This document shows, piece after piece, positions 16,485 to 25,389 of a stretch of 64,000 bases of DNA; position 1 is the stretch's first letter, and each line of letters starts with the position of its first letter. The notes beneath the pieces were generated by a model that was not told where the DNA came from, did no database searches, and saw nothing but the letters and a program-made list of their open reading frames with translations. The position numbers and the translations under genes were made by a program. The DNA comes from Bacillota bacterium (GTDB lineage: Bacteria; Bacillota; Clostridia; Acetivibrionales; DTU013): positions 1-64,000 of the forward strand of contig JAEYRB010000051.1 in NCBI GenBank assembly GCA_023409735.1, written 5' to 3'.

Positions 16485-17369
16485 ATGAAAAAAGTACTGT
16501 TGGTATATAATCCACTATCGGGAAATAGAAATGTGCCTAAGAAGCTTGATTATATAATCAGTCGCTTCTTGAAAAAGGACATACTCGTTGTCCCTTTCCG
16601 TTTTGACGGAGATAGCAGCGAGAAGATAAGTCAGCTTCTTTCAGATGAAGATTACAGCTTTGTTGTGGTATCCGGCGGCGATGGTACAGTAAATATGATA
16701 GCGGCAGCTATCCTTTCAAATAAGAAAGATATGCCAATAGGGATAATACCATCAGGGACCTGCAATGATTTTGCCAGGAGTCTTAATATTCCATTAGATA
16801 TGGATAAATGCCTTGATATAATTCTTGATGGGAATATGGTCAATATTGATGCAGGAATTATTAATAATGAAAAATATTGTCTCAATACCTGTGCCGGAGG
16901 TAATTTTGTTGATGTTTCCTTTAGTACCAGCAGTGAGCTTAAAAAGAATTTAGGGCCACTTGCGTACTATGTAACTGCTCTTGGTGAGTTTGCCAATACA
17001 AGGCCTGTTAAGCTGAAGCTTACCACTGAAAATGAAACAGTGGAGGGAGAATTCCTGCTTTTCCTGATACTCAATGGCAAGCATGCGGCAGGCTTTACTA
17101 ATATATTAGGTATGGCTGACCTTTCTGATGGTTACATGGATATACTTCTAATAAAGAACTGCCTACATTTGGAGATGGCAGGCTTATTCTTCAGAATACT
17201 GAACAATGATGACATAACAAATGATAAGAATGCTATTTGGCTTAAATGTAAGGAATGTACAATTGAAGGAGATGCGGGCTTTTCGCTGAGTGTGGACGGA
17301 GAAGAGTGGGGAAGCCTTCCGGTATCCATGAGGTTCATTCATCAGGTGCTTAAAGTATTTGTCAAATAG
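16485..17369 (+). CDS. YegS/BmrU-family lipid kinase (diacylglycerol kinase-like)
   Basis: About 294 residues. The N-terminal DAGK catalytic domain shows LLVYNPLSGNRN, the nucleotide loop VSGGDGTVNMIA and GIIPSGTCNDFARSL. The C-terminal beta domain ends with a DGE(E)W motif. Family members phosphorylate diacylglycerol or related lipids and recycle lipids at the membrane. ATG 16485 has GAGGGATG in front; an in-frame ATG at 16443 has no such site. It follows the recombinase by about 60 bases and is closed by a hairpin at 17434. Confidence 0.9.
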   Translation: MKKVLLVYNPLSGNRNVPKKLDYIISRFLKKDILVVPFRFDGDSSEKISQLLSDEDYSFVVVSGGDGTVNMIAAAILSNKKDMPIGIIPSGTCNDFARSLNIPLDMDKCLDIILDGNMVNIDAGIINNEKYCLNTCAGGNFVDVSFSTSSELKKNLGPLAYYVTALGEFANTRPVKLKLTTENETVEGEFLLFLILNGKHAAGFTNILGMADLSDGYMDILLIKNCLHLEMAGLFFRILNNDDITNDKNAIWLKCKECTIEGDAGFSLSVDGEEWGSLPVSMRFIHQVLKVFVK

Positions 17370-17433
17370 AATTTTGTAATATTAACCTGTTACGGACATA
17401 TATTTATAATGTGAATCAGGAAAGGGGACACAC

Positions 17434-17462
17434 AGGTCCTTTTTGAAGGACCTTCTTTAAAT
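17434..17462 (+). terminator. Terminator-like hairpin before spoIVA
   Basis: AGGTCCTT and AAGGACCT form a perfect eight-base stem with a TTTG loop, followed by a T-rich stretch. Confidence 0.5.
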
Positions 17463-17542
17463 TGGTGTGCATGACCTGCTTAATTATTGCTGCAGGCCAT
17501 TTTCCGTATCTTGCTTTGCTTATAGATTAGGGGGGGTAGCAG

Positions 17543-19021
17543 GTGGAAAAATACAGCATATATCAGCAGATCGCTGAGAGGACGCAGGGTGATATCTATA
17601 TAGGTGTTGTTGGGCCTGTCAGGACTGGTAAATCGACCTTAATAAAAAGGTTTATGGACTTGCTGGTTATACCAAACATTGAAAATGTATATAGCCGTGA
17701 AAGAGCAAAGGATGAACTTCCGCAGAGTGCTACTGGGCGGACGATAATGACTACGGAGCCGAAATTTGTTCCTAATGAAGCTGTGGAAATAACTCTTGAT
17801 GAAACTTTGAAGCTCAAGGTGAGAATGGTTGACTGTGTTGGCTATCTGGTTAAGGGCGCATTGGGATACCTGGAGAACAATATGCCAAGAATGGTTTCAA
17901 CTCCATGGTTTGATTACCAGATACCGTTTGAACAGGCAGCAGAAATGGGAACGAGGAAGGTTATAAACGATCACTCCACCATTGGCCTGCTGGTCACCAC
18001 TGACGGTACTATCACTGACATTCCGAGAGATGATTATGTCGATGCTGAAAAGCGGGTCGTAAATGAGCTAAAAGCGATTAACAAGCCATTTGTTATCATT
18101 CTTAACTCTGTTATTCCATATGAAATCGAAACGGAGCAGCTGAGACAGGAGCTGGAGGAAAGATATCAGGCGCCGGTCATAAGCATAAACTGTGTACAGA
18201 TGCGCAACGAGGATCTTATAGCAATAATGGAACGGATCCTTTATGAGTTCCCGATTTGTGAAATAGGTATAAATATACCAAAGTGGGTAGAGGCATTGGA
18301 TGACGACCATTGGCTCAAGATCGATATGCTTCAGGCTATCAAAGATACCTACAGAGGTATACAAAAGATACGAGAAGCAAAGGAAAGCACTGAGAAATTC
18401 AAGGAATATGAATTTATTAAAAAAGCTTTTCTATCGGAGATCCATGCAGGCATGGGCAATATGCTCGTCAGTATTGAAACCCCGGAAAACCTCTTCTACA
18501 AGGTGTTGAGTGATACGACAGGCTTAGAGATAGATGGGGAGCATAGGCTTGTAGCACTTATTAAAGATCTTGCACGTATTAAAAAAGAATATGACAGAGT
18601 TGAATTTGCACTTCATGAGGTGAAGTTAAAGGGATACGGTGTAGTAACACCACAGATGGAAGAGATGACTCTTGACGAACCGGAAATCATCAAGCAGGGC
18701 AATCGCTTTGGTGTTAAGCTTAGAGCCAGCGCCCCCTCAATCCACATGATAAGAGCTGATATAGAAACGGAGATCGCACCTCTTGTTGGTACAGAAAAAC
18801 AATCGGAGGAGCTGGTCAATTATCTGCTTAAAGAATTTGAAGGAGAGCCGGGCAAGATATGGCAGTCCAACATTTTCGGGAAATCACTGCATGAACTGGT
18901 GAGCGAGGGGCTTCATAACAAGCTGAACAAAATGCCTGAGGATGCGCAGCTCAAGCTTCAGGAGACTCTGACAAGAATAATAAACGAAGGAAGCGGCGGC
19001 CTGATCTGCATAATACTGTAG
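17543..19021 (+). CDS. spoIVA: Stage IV sporulation protein A (spore coat morphogenetic ATPase)
   Basis: 492 residues, the usual length. SpoIVA coats the outer forespore membrane, polymerises with ATP hydrolysis and is the base on which the spore coat is built. Walker A is GPVRTGKST (residues 24-32); 'MVDCVGYLVKGALGYLEN' is the Walker B region with its conserved flank. The C-terminus, ending GGLICIIL, is the conserved forespore-anchoring part. GTG 17543 follows a GGGGGGGT/AGCAG stretch. The gene is monocistronic, and the 96 bases at its 3' end occur again, diverged, at 19298-19393 beyond a repeat cluster. The mother-cell sigma E regulon controls it in known spore formers; I do not see an unambiguous sigma E promoter here. 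Confidence 0.97.
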   Translation: MEKYSIYQQIAERTQGDIYIGVVGPVRTGKSTLIKRFMDLLVIPNIENVYSRERAKDELPQSATGRTIMTTEPKFVPNEAVEITLDETLKLKVRMVDCVGYLVKGALGYLENNMPRMVSTPWFDYQIPFEQAAEMGTRKVINDHSTIGLLVTTDGTITDIPRDDYVDAEKRVVNELKAINKPFVIILNSVIPYEIETEQLRQELEERYQAPVISINCVQMRNEDLIAIMERILYEFPICEIGINIPKWVEALDDDHWLKIDMLQAIKDTYRGIQKIREAKESTEKFKEYEFIKKAFLSEIHAGMGNMLVSIETPENLFYKVLSDTTGLEIDGEHRLVALIKDLARIKKEYDRVEFALHEVKLKGYGVVTPQMEEMTLDEPEIIKQGNRFGVKLRASAPSIHMIRADIETEIAPLVGTEKQSEELVNYLLKEFEGEPGKIWQSNIFGKSLHELVSEGLHNKLNKMPEDAQLKLQETLTRIINEGSGGLICIIL

Positions 19022-19297
19022 GATACATAAAAGACAAGGGGACGGTTCAAAAGACAAGGGCAAAAGACAAGGGGACGGTTCATCTGTCTTGTTCATCAAA
19101 ACAAGACAGATGAACCGTCCCCTTGTCTTCCTCAAACCGTCCCCTTGTCTTTAGTTAACACAGAAGAACCGTCCGAGACCACTGAAAAAGTAAAATTTCT
19201 TTAACAAAAAGCGCCTGAAACCCGCTTAACTTCGTCATGCTTTTTCTGCAAATGGCACTTTATCAGCAGTTTCGAACCGTCCCCCTGTCTTTAGTTA
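19022..19297. repeat. GGGGACGGTT palindromic repeat cluster
   Basis: Plus-strand copies of AAGACAAGGGGACGGTTC start at 19031 and 19064; minus-strand copies (GAACCGTCCCCTTGTCTT) lie at 19112-19129, about 19134-19151 and 19274-19291, the last with one change. The copies at 19064-19093 and 19100-19129 form a perfect 30-base inverted repeat around a six-base loop, which would act as a very strong hairpin just behind spoIVA. Similar AAGACAAGGGGACGG repeats are dispersed in many Bacillota genomes. Confidence 0.8.
19171..19276. mobile_element. Possible IS1182-type miniature element remnant
   Basis: Between two repeat copies, about 100 bases start with ACCACTGAAAAAGT and end with ACTTTATCAGCAGT. These are imperfect inverted repeats of the kind found at the ends of IS1182-family elements. 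There is no room for a transposase. Assignment rests on the end sequences only. Confidence 0.4.
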
Positions 19298-19393
19298 AAC
19301 AAAATGCCTGAGGATGCTCAGATAAAGCTCCAGGAGACGCTGACAAGGATAATAAATGAGGGAAGCGGCGGCCTGATCTGCATAATACTGTAG
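19298..19393 (+). pseudogene. Duplicated, diverged 3' end of spoIVA
   Basis: These 96 bases match the last 96 bases of spoIVA (18926-19021), including the stop codon. Eight bases differ. In codon terms six are silent third-position changes and the remaining two fall in one codon that changes Leu to Ile. Similarity stops just after the stop codon. The silent-change pattern implies the copy diverged while it was still part of a working spoIVA. It has no start and is not expressed as a protein. Confidence 0.85.
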
Positions 19394-19542
19394 GTTAGTA
19401 CAGCAAGTCCTGCACCAGGCAGTTCGTAACAGCAGAAATAAGCAATAGTGTTGTTCAATTCCGGCTTTAGGTTTAGTTAAAGGATTCAGTCAAAGTCTCT
19501 GAGGTTCCATACCTTAGAGACTTTAATATAATTATAATTGCG
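19394..19542. other. Short AT-rich spacer
   Basis: Joins the spoIVA relic to the minus-strand island. AGTCTCTGAGGTTCC and TACCTTAGAGACTTT at about 19493-19525 form an imperfect inverted repeat that may terminate the minus-strand gene. Confidence 0.3.
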
Positions 19543-20195
19543 CTAATTATCCCATTCCCACAACAAATTTTCTGCAACTAGTTCGCATTCTCCATTATCA
19601 AATAATACTTGCAGCCTAAAGCAATTTTCATTTACAAGTTCAATCTCTTTACATAACCACCACATAGGTAAAGCCTTATTAGAAATATTAAAAAGCTTAA
19701 CACCGGAGAATGTCATTATACACATACCTCTCGGAGGACAGCATTGGCTGCAGTCAAGCTTGAAAGTGATTGCAGCGTCATTTAAGTTACTTATCATATT
19801 TAATCTTGCATCATGTAAACTTGTTTCAGCTAACACTCGAGCACCTTCAGGTAGAAGCATTTTAATTGAATCTATATATTGATAATATCTTTTTCCATTA
19901 TCTGAGTTCTCTTGCATAACATCATTCTTCCACTTTTCAATTTCTGCTGCCAAATACAGATTAGTTGAGGTGTCATACTTATTTAAGTATATTGCATCTC
20001 TTATATTGTCTATCTTTTCTTTAAGATGCTGAGGTAAATGCCTGTGTAATAGCTTATTTACCACAACAAATGGTTCTTCAATATCAAAACTTCTTCTAAG
20101 AAATGCTTTTCCAAATTACAAAAAGTATCAGTATCCATTGATAGCCAGCCAATAACTTGGTCAATTTCGAACATTCTTCTAGTGAAATATTTCAT
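19543..20195 (-). pseudogene. DUF4085-like protein, frameshifted near the N-terminus
   Basis: From ATG 20195 (RBS AAGGATTG) the minus strand reads 'MKYFTRRMFEIDQVIGWLS' and then loses frame at a run of four A (plus 20107-20110, TTTT). One more base in that run restores 'LEKAFLRRSFDIEEPFVVVN', joined directly to the long open frame (20064-19543) that ends ...AENLLWEWDN. The restored protein would have 217 residues. The N-terminal pattern resembles DUF4085 proteins as I know them; function unknown. It lies just downstream, on the same strand, of the broken secreted toxin-like gene, the place an immunity gene would occupy. The single-base loss could also be a sequencing error. Confidence 0.6.
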
Positions 20196-20345
20196 ATAAT
20201 CAATCCTTGTATTTAGTATTTGTGTTAATATTCGATATGTAATTTATCAACAATCTGCAAAACATAAAATAAACATATTCTATGTCTGCAGATTGTTGAA
20301 TAGTATTATATATGAGAATAAGTATTATGTGAATAATTGTGTTAT

Positions 20346-21377
20346 CTAAATTGTAAAGAAACTATGTCCTGATAACCGAACACCGTTGTATACCCGATGC
20401 CAATGTGGCAGGTTTAAAAACCCCTCATCAATGTGCGCAGAGTCACGTGTTATTTGATGGCTAGGAGAAGCTAAAGATGCAACTGATGCTGCTTCACCAC
20501 TAAAGTATGTATAGGTATCTAATCCGGCTCCGAGTCGTACTACAGCGCCTTCATCTGTTATTGGCTGTGTAATAGCAACTCCACCCATGTTCCTATAATT
20601 CACTCTTAAAGCTTCCCAATATTTAACGTTTCCTCAATATCTATACCATGCATAATCAGCTGTACTTGCTTTACTTTCTTCAATATATGTATTTACAGTG
20701 GAACCGTACCAACTACTTATTTTACTATTTATAGTATCACCATATAAATAATAATTATATGCAGTTGCTGATAATACAACAGCGCCAGCTAGAATACAGA
20801 TTAAGTCCATATATGGAAAAGGACCATCAAGTTGGCTAATTACACCAAGTTCAGCAAGTTGTGCAGCAACTTGTTGTGATGTAAAATAATAACCCATACT
20901 ACTTAAAACAGTATCATACGCTATTGCTGAAGCTTGCAAATTATCATAATTAGTATCATTTGCTTTTGTAAACTCTCCATTCATTTTCAGATCATTATAG
21001 TATTGCTGAGCTAGAAGATTTACTTGGTTCTGCTGCTGAAAAGATGGTTGGTAAAGTATATTTGCTTCTCGTCTTTCATTTATGCCAACATCTTTTAATA
21101 TTTCTAAATCACTTTTAGAAAAAGTATTTCTTATCTGCTCATGCGTATAACCTTCTTTTAGCATTATTTTTATTCTGTCAACTGCTTCTGTATAACCTGG
21201 ATATTCTTTAAAAGTATCTGTGGTTATTTTTTCCAATCGTTCAATAAAGTATTGATTTGTAATTTATACGGATGCTTCATTACTAAGACTATTCTCTGCA
21301 AAGACATTACAATTAAAAACAAAAAGCATTGAAATGCATAACAACAAAGAAAAAATCTTTTTTAAATTTATTCGCAT
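20346..21377 (-). pseudogene. Secreted toxin-like protein with two in-frame stops
   Basis: From ATG 21377 (RBS TGGAGGATAT) the minus strand encodes a signal peptide, 'MRINLKKIFSLLLCISMLFV' and a VFA|EN cleavage-like site, then stops at TAA (21264-21266, codon 38). The same frame continues for about 210 residues to TGA at 20634-20636 and then 96 more to the final stop at 20346. All three parts share one frame across 344 codons, so this was one gene. The last part, with GGVAITQPITDEGAVVRL... and 'HIDEGFLNLPHWHRVYNG' ending GHSFF, resembles C-terminal domains of secreted putative toxins in Bacillota. A central hydrophobic stretch (ILAGAVVLSATAYNYYL) is present. The surrounding DNA is markedly AT-rich, which suggests acquisition. 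Confidence 0.65.
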
Positions 21378-21723
21378 ACATATCCTCCATCGTTTGTAAA
21401 TTTTTCCCTTACGTAAGGTATAGTTAAGATATACAATATTACCAAAGTCAAAAAATGTAAAAGCGAGGCAAAAATGGTTAACAAAATATTAAAATACTAA
21501 TATTCATTCAATTAGAAATTTATTTTTATGAAGTTAATAATTTGAGTACAGCGTTCTCAAATTCTGTATTGAATATTGTTGCCTTATTCACTAATTTATT
21601 GTATGTATAGTCTCTGACTGGTCTATCACAAGCATACAATTCCATTCTTCCAAGTCTTTTTCTATTCATAATATTGTGGTATACTTGGTATAATTTTATT
21701 TAGAAAAAAACTTGGAGGAATAC
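21378..21723. other. AT-rich intergenic region before the phosphohexomutase gene
   Basis: No sure gene. The minus strand has a 47-codon frame at 21526-21669 without a ribosome binding site, probably chance or a relic. TTCATA at about 21665 and TATAAT at about 21689, spaced 18, may be the promoter of the next gene. Confidence 0.35.
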
Positions 21724-23463
21724 ATGAAAAGCATAGATAAATTTAAGTTCTGGTTAAATAATCATTACTTTGACGAAAATACAATAAATGAGCTGCGCCA
21801 AATAGAACATAAGCCGGAAGAGATCGAAGAAAGGTTCTATAAGGACCTGGAATTCGGTACAGGCGGACTTAGAGGAATAATAGGAGCAGGAACTAACAGG
21901 ATCAACATTTACACTGTACGCAAGGCGTCGCAGGGACTGGCAAATTATGTCCTAAAAACTGCATCAAAGGATAAAAAGCCAAGTATAGCAATAGCTTACG
22001 ATTCAAGACACATGTCGCCTGAATTTGCGCTTGAAGCAGCCAGAGTTTTTGCATCAAACGGTATTATTGCCTGCCTTTTTGATGAACTGCGCCCTACACC
22101 TGAGCTGTCCTTTGCGGTAAGGTATCTTAAGGCTGACGCAGGTGTAGTGATCACTGCCAGCCATAATCCAAAGCAGTATAATGGCTACAAGGTATACGGA
22201 GAGGATGGCGGACAGCTGCCGCTGGAAGGCTCAGAGGCTGTATTAAAGGAAATTGAAGGTATTGAGGATATCACAGCTATTAAGCCCATGACTGAGGCTG
22301 AAGCTATTGAAAAGTCGCTTATCAGAAGAATTGGAAAGGAAATTGATGACGCTTATATCAGCAGTCTGAAAACGCTGGTAGTAAACCCGGAAGAGATAGT
22401 GAAGGCAGCGGATTCTATGAAGATCGTTTATACACCTCTCCATGGCTCGGGAAATAAGCCTGTAAGGAGAATATTGAAGGAAATTGGCTTCAAAAATGTA
22501 CTTGTGGTCAGCGAGCAAGAAAAGCCTGATCCGGAATTCCACACAGTTAAGTATCCTAATCCGGAGGACAGAGATGCGTTCAAGCTCGCAATAGAGCTTG
22601 CAAAACAGGAAGACGTTGATCTGATCATTGGAACTGACCCGGATTGCGACAGGGTGGGCGTTATTGTAAGGGATAATTCAGGGGAGTATGTTGCTTTAAC
22701 AGGAAATCAGACAGGCTGCCTGCTGCTTGAATACATTCTTTCTCAGAAAAAGGCTAACAGTACGCTTCCTGCAAACGGCTTCGTTGTTAAAACGATTGTT
22801 ACAAGCGAGCTGGCACGCAGCATTGCAGTAAGCTATGGCGTTGAACTCATAGAAGTCCTTACCGGGTTTAAATTCATAGGTGAGAAGATCAAGGAATTAG
22901 ATGAGACTTGTATTAAAAAATATTTATTCGGCTTCGAGGAAAGCTATGGCTATCTGGCCGGGAGCTTTGCAAGGGATAAGGATGCGGTAGTTGCAAGCAT
23001 GCTTATCGGTGAAATGGCCGCTTATTACAGGAATCGTGGAATGACGCTGTACGATGGACTTGTGGAAATATTCAAAAAGTATGGTTATTTTATTGAGGGC
23101 ATCAACTCCTTCACGTTAGAAGGTAAAGAGGGCAGTGAAAAAATTGCCGGCGCAATGGGAGAATTAAGAGGACGTAAATCTGAAAGCTTTACTAAATGCT
23201 CTGTTAAAGCAGTTCGTGATTATGAGGAAAGGGAAATATTCTATACTCAAACAGGAGAAAAAGAGCAATTACATTTACCGCAATCAAATGTTTTGCATTA
23301 TGAGCTAAATGATGGTGCATGGTTTTGTATTAGACCATCCGGAACAGAGCCCAAAATAAAGATTTATTACGGTGTCTCCGGCACATCAGCTGAGGCTGCC
23401 CAGAGAAAGCTTGAACTTATACGGGAGATCGTGCTCGATGAAATAAAGAAGCTGCTCATTTAG
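21724..23463 (+). CDS. Phosphoglucomutase/phosphomannomutase (alpha-D-phosphohexomutase)
   Basis: About 579 residues, the length of PgcA-type enzymes that interconvert glucose-1-phosphate and glucose-6-phosphate in the cytosol. The motifs are 'EFGTGGLRGIIGAGTNRIN' near the N-terminus; the phosphoserine loop TASHNPKQYNGYK, with the catalytic serine; the metal loop GTDPDCDRVG; the sugar-binding GFEESYGYL; and the phosphate-binding RPSGTEPKIKIYYG near the C-terminus. All are intact. ATG 21724 follows TTGGAGGA; the in-frame TTG at 21712 is part of that site. Monocistronic. Confidence 0.94.
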   Translation: MKSIDKFKFWLNNHYFDENTINELRQIEHKPEEIEERFYKDLEFGTGGLRGIIGAGTNRINIYTVRKASQGLANYVLKTASKDKKPSIAIAYDSRHMSPEFALEAARVFASNGIIACLFDELRPTPELSFAVRYLKADAGVVITASHNPKQYNGYKVYGEDGGQLPLEGSEAVLKEIEGIEDITAIKPMTEAEAIEKSLIRRIGKEIDDAYISSLKTLVVNPEEIVKAADSMKIVYTPLHGSGNKPVRRILKEIGFKNVLVVSEQEKPDPEFHTVKYPNPEDRDAFKLAIELAKQEDVDLIIGTDPDCDRVGVIVRDNSGEYVALTGNQTGCLLLEYILSQKKANSTLPANGFVVKTIVTSELARSIAVSYGVELIEVLTGFKFIGEKIKELDETCIKKYLFGFEESYGYLAGSFARDKDAVVASMLIGEMAAYYRNRGMTLYDGLVEIFKKYGYFIEGINSFTLEGKEGSEKIAGAMGELRGRKSESFTKCSVKAVRDYEEREIFYTQTGEKEQLHLPQSNVLHYELNDGAWFCIRPSGTEPKIKIYYGVSGTSAEAAQRKLELIREIVLDEIKKLLI

Positions 23464-23465
23464 TA

Positions 23466-24092
23466 TCATGAGGATGGCTTGTCCCGGTAAAATGAAGCCA
23501 TCACAGAGCAAATTTTTGTGCAGGGTGAAGCGACACTAAAGTCCTCTTGATTAAGACATGTTCTGTATATTTCATAATCAAGTGATGCACATAAATGGCA
23601 AGGCCTTTTACCTGATAAAAGGCCTTTTTCCAACCCCTCAAGTGATTCATAATTATAAATGCTTAAGGTGCTTAGCGGCGAATAAAGATTCCTGAAGTAC
23701 TTGCTTTTTGGAAGCCTTGAGAATTTGCTGCAGGTTTCCTTGTAATACCATGGCCGCATTACCTTATCACAATATGCGCTGCTGTGTGGTACACTGCCGA
23801 ACATTATTGTCGGCAGAACCGGTGCGCAGTGAAGATATGTACCACAGCTGCACTTTAAGCAGTAATTATGCTTATCATCTCTTACAAGCTTTGAACAGAA
23901 TATGCAATTGGCGTATAGTTCTCTTATATGGTGTTCGTACAAAGCAGGTATAAACTGATTAATAAATCTCCATTTATATTCCAGGTCCTCCGGAATAACA
24001 GAAGGAGCTTTTTTGAGAGCCGCTTTTATTATTTGAAGGCTGCGAAAGAAATTGTTATATGCGGTAGTTACATTCATCATCATTACTTTCAT
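23466..24092 (-). CDS. Cysteine-rich hypothetical protein
   Basis: A 208-residue protein, not recognised. Its centre has several cysteine and histidine pairs (CIFC, CLKC, CGTYLHC, and later CHLC) that could bind one or two zinc ions. There is no signal peptide or membrane segment. The start ATG 24092 lies after GGAGGGGTTCT on the minus strand. It converges on the phosphohexomutase gene, with stops only two bases apart, and is divergent from the HD-GYP gene. Confidence 0.6.
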   Translation of the reverse strand: MKVMMMNVTTAYNNFFRSLQIIKAALKKAPSVIPEDLEYKWRFINQFIPALYEHHIRELYANCIFCSKLVRDDKHNYCLKCSCGTYLHCAPVLPTIMFGSVPHSSAYCDKVMRPWYYKETCSKFSRLPKSKYFRNLYSPLSTLSIYNYESLEGLEKGLLSGKRPCHLCASLDYEIYRTCLNQEDFSVASPCTKICSVMASFYRDKPSS

Positions 24093-24324
24093 TAGAACCC
24101 CTCCAATTTTGATAAGACCAATAATAGCATGTATGCTATGAAAAAGCTTAAATTGCCCGCCGTTGATAAAAGCAAGTATTTGTAGAAATGGATGAATAAA
24201 TGATTACTAAAATAATATTTGTTTATATAAAAGTAAAATTAAATTATTTTAACTAAAAATAGGAAGGTTATTGGTCCAAAATGTCGAATTAATATTTGAG
24301 TATAGACTTTCTCCGGAGGATGAG

Positions 24325-25389
24325 ATGCGCAGGGTAAATATTGATTCCGTTAGAAATGATGCTAAACTTGCTCGCACCATATTTAATTCTGAAGGTGGAG
24401 TATTGCTTACAAAAGGCGTAACAATAAATGAAAGCTACATCTATAGGTTAAGGGAATATGGAATAAACGAGATATACATAGATGATTTGATGTCATCAGG
24501 AATCACTGTGACGGATGTCGTTGAAGATAAGACCAGAAAAGATTCAGAGGTACTGGTTAAGAAAACCATGCTCAATTACAGCTTCTCGGATTCATTGGAT
24601 GTAGAGGCTGTGAAGCGCACAGTAAATAAAATTATTGATGAATTGCTGAGTAATAGAGATATCATTTATAACCTAGCTGAAATAAGGAAGGTTGATGATT
24701 ATACTTTTGAACATTCAGTTAATGTTTGCATACTATCTTTAATAACAGGCATAGGTCTTGGCTTCAATATAGATAGGCTGAGAGAGTTGGGTACGGGAGC
24801 ACTCCTTCATGATATAGGAAAGCTCTTTATACCCAAGAGCATATTACTCAAGCCTACACACCTTACAGTGGATGAGTTTGAAACGATAAAAAAGCATACA
24901 GTCCTTGGATATGATGCTCTTAAAAACAGCGGCAAGGTAAACTTAACTACAGCATACATAGCTTTTGGCCATCATGAAAGATATGACGGAAGCGGTTATC
25001 CTCTTCAGCTGAAAAGCGATAATATCCAGATATATGCAAGGATAGTAGCAGTTGCCGATGTTTATGATGCGCTTACCTCTGACAGGGTGTACAGAAAAAG
25101 GCTAAAGCCGTGTGAGGTGTATGAATATATCACATCCTTAAGTATAAACCATTTTGATCCAAAGGTAATAGATAGTTTCGTAAAGTATGTTACTGTTTAT
25201 CCTGTTGGCACAGGTGTAATGCTTAATACAAAGGAAAGGGCACTTGTTGTACGCAATAACAGGCATACTCCTACCAGACCTGTAATCAGGATAGTCAATG
25301 ATGAATATTCTAAAAAAGTGAAGAGCTTCAAAGAGATAGACCTATCTGAACAATCGAGTATTTTCATAGTAGACAGCTGTGAGATCTAA
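24325..25389 (+). CDS. HD-GYP domain protein (probable cyclic-di-GMP phosphodiesterase)
   Basis: About 354 residues. The N-terminal 100 or so residues form an unnamed accessory domain ('LARTIFNSEGGVLLTKGVTI') often found before HD-GYP. The catalytic domain has 'EHSVNVCILSL', LLHDIGK (His162-Asp163), 'KKHTVLGYDALK' and the diagnostic HHERYDGSGYP from His216. Such enzymes hydrolyse cyclic-di-GMP and lower its level in the cytosol. The metal ligands and GYP are intact, so it should be active. There is no receiver or membrane sensor domain. ATG 24325 with CGGAGG five bases away was preferred over in-frame TTG 24271, which has AGGAAGG; the longer form is possible. Monocistronic. Confidence 0.88.
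   Translation: MRRVNIDSVRNDAKLARTIFNSEGGVLLTKGVTINESYIYRLREYGINEIYIDDLMSSGITVTDVVEDKTRKDSEVLVKKTMLNYSFSDSLDVEAVKRTVNKIIDELLSNRDIIYNLAEIRKVDDYTFEHSVNVCILSLITGIGLGFNIDRLRELGTGALLHDIGKLFIPKSILLKPTHLTVDEFETIKKHTVLGYDALKNSGKVNLTTAYIAFGHHERYDGSGYPLQLKSDNIQIYARIVAVADVYDALTSDRVYRKRLKPCEVYEYITSLSINHFDPKVIDSFVKYVTVYPVGTGVMLNTKERALVVRNNRHTPTRPVIRIVNDEYSKKVKSFKEIDLSEQSSIFIVDSCEI

Noticed and set aside
20346..21377. Recoding of TGA (for example as tryptophan or selenocysteine) to explain broken genes
   Set aside because: TGA ends intact genes here (such as livF and spoVD-like neighbours use normal stops), tryptophan is coded by TGG, and one of the two stops in this gene is TAA.
21526..21669. 47-codon minus-strand gene
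   Set aside because: No ribosome binding site and an AT-rich context; likely chance or relic.
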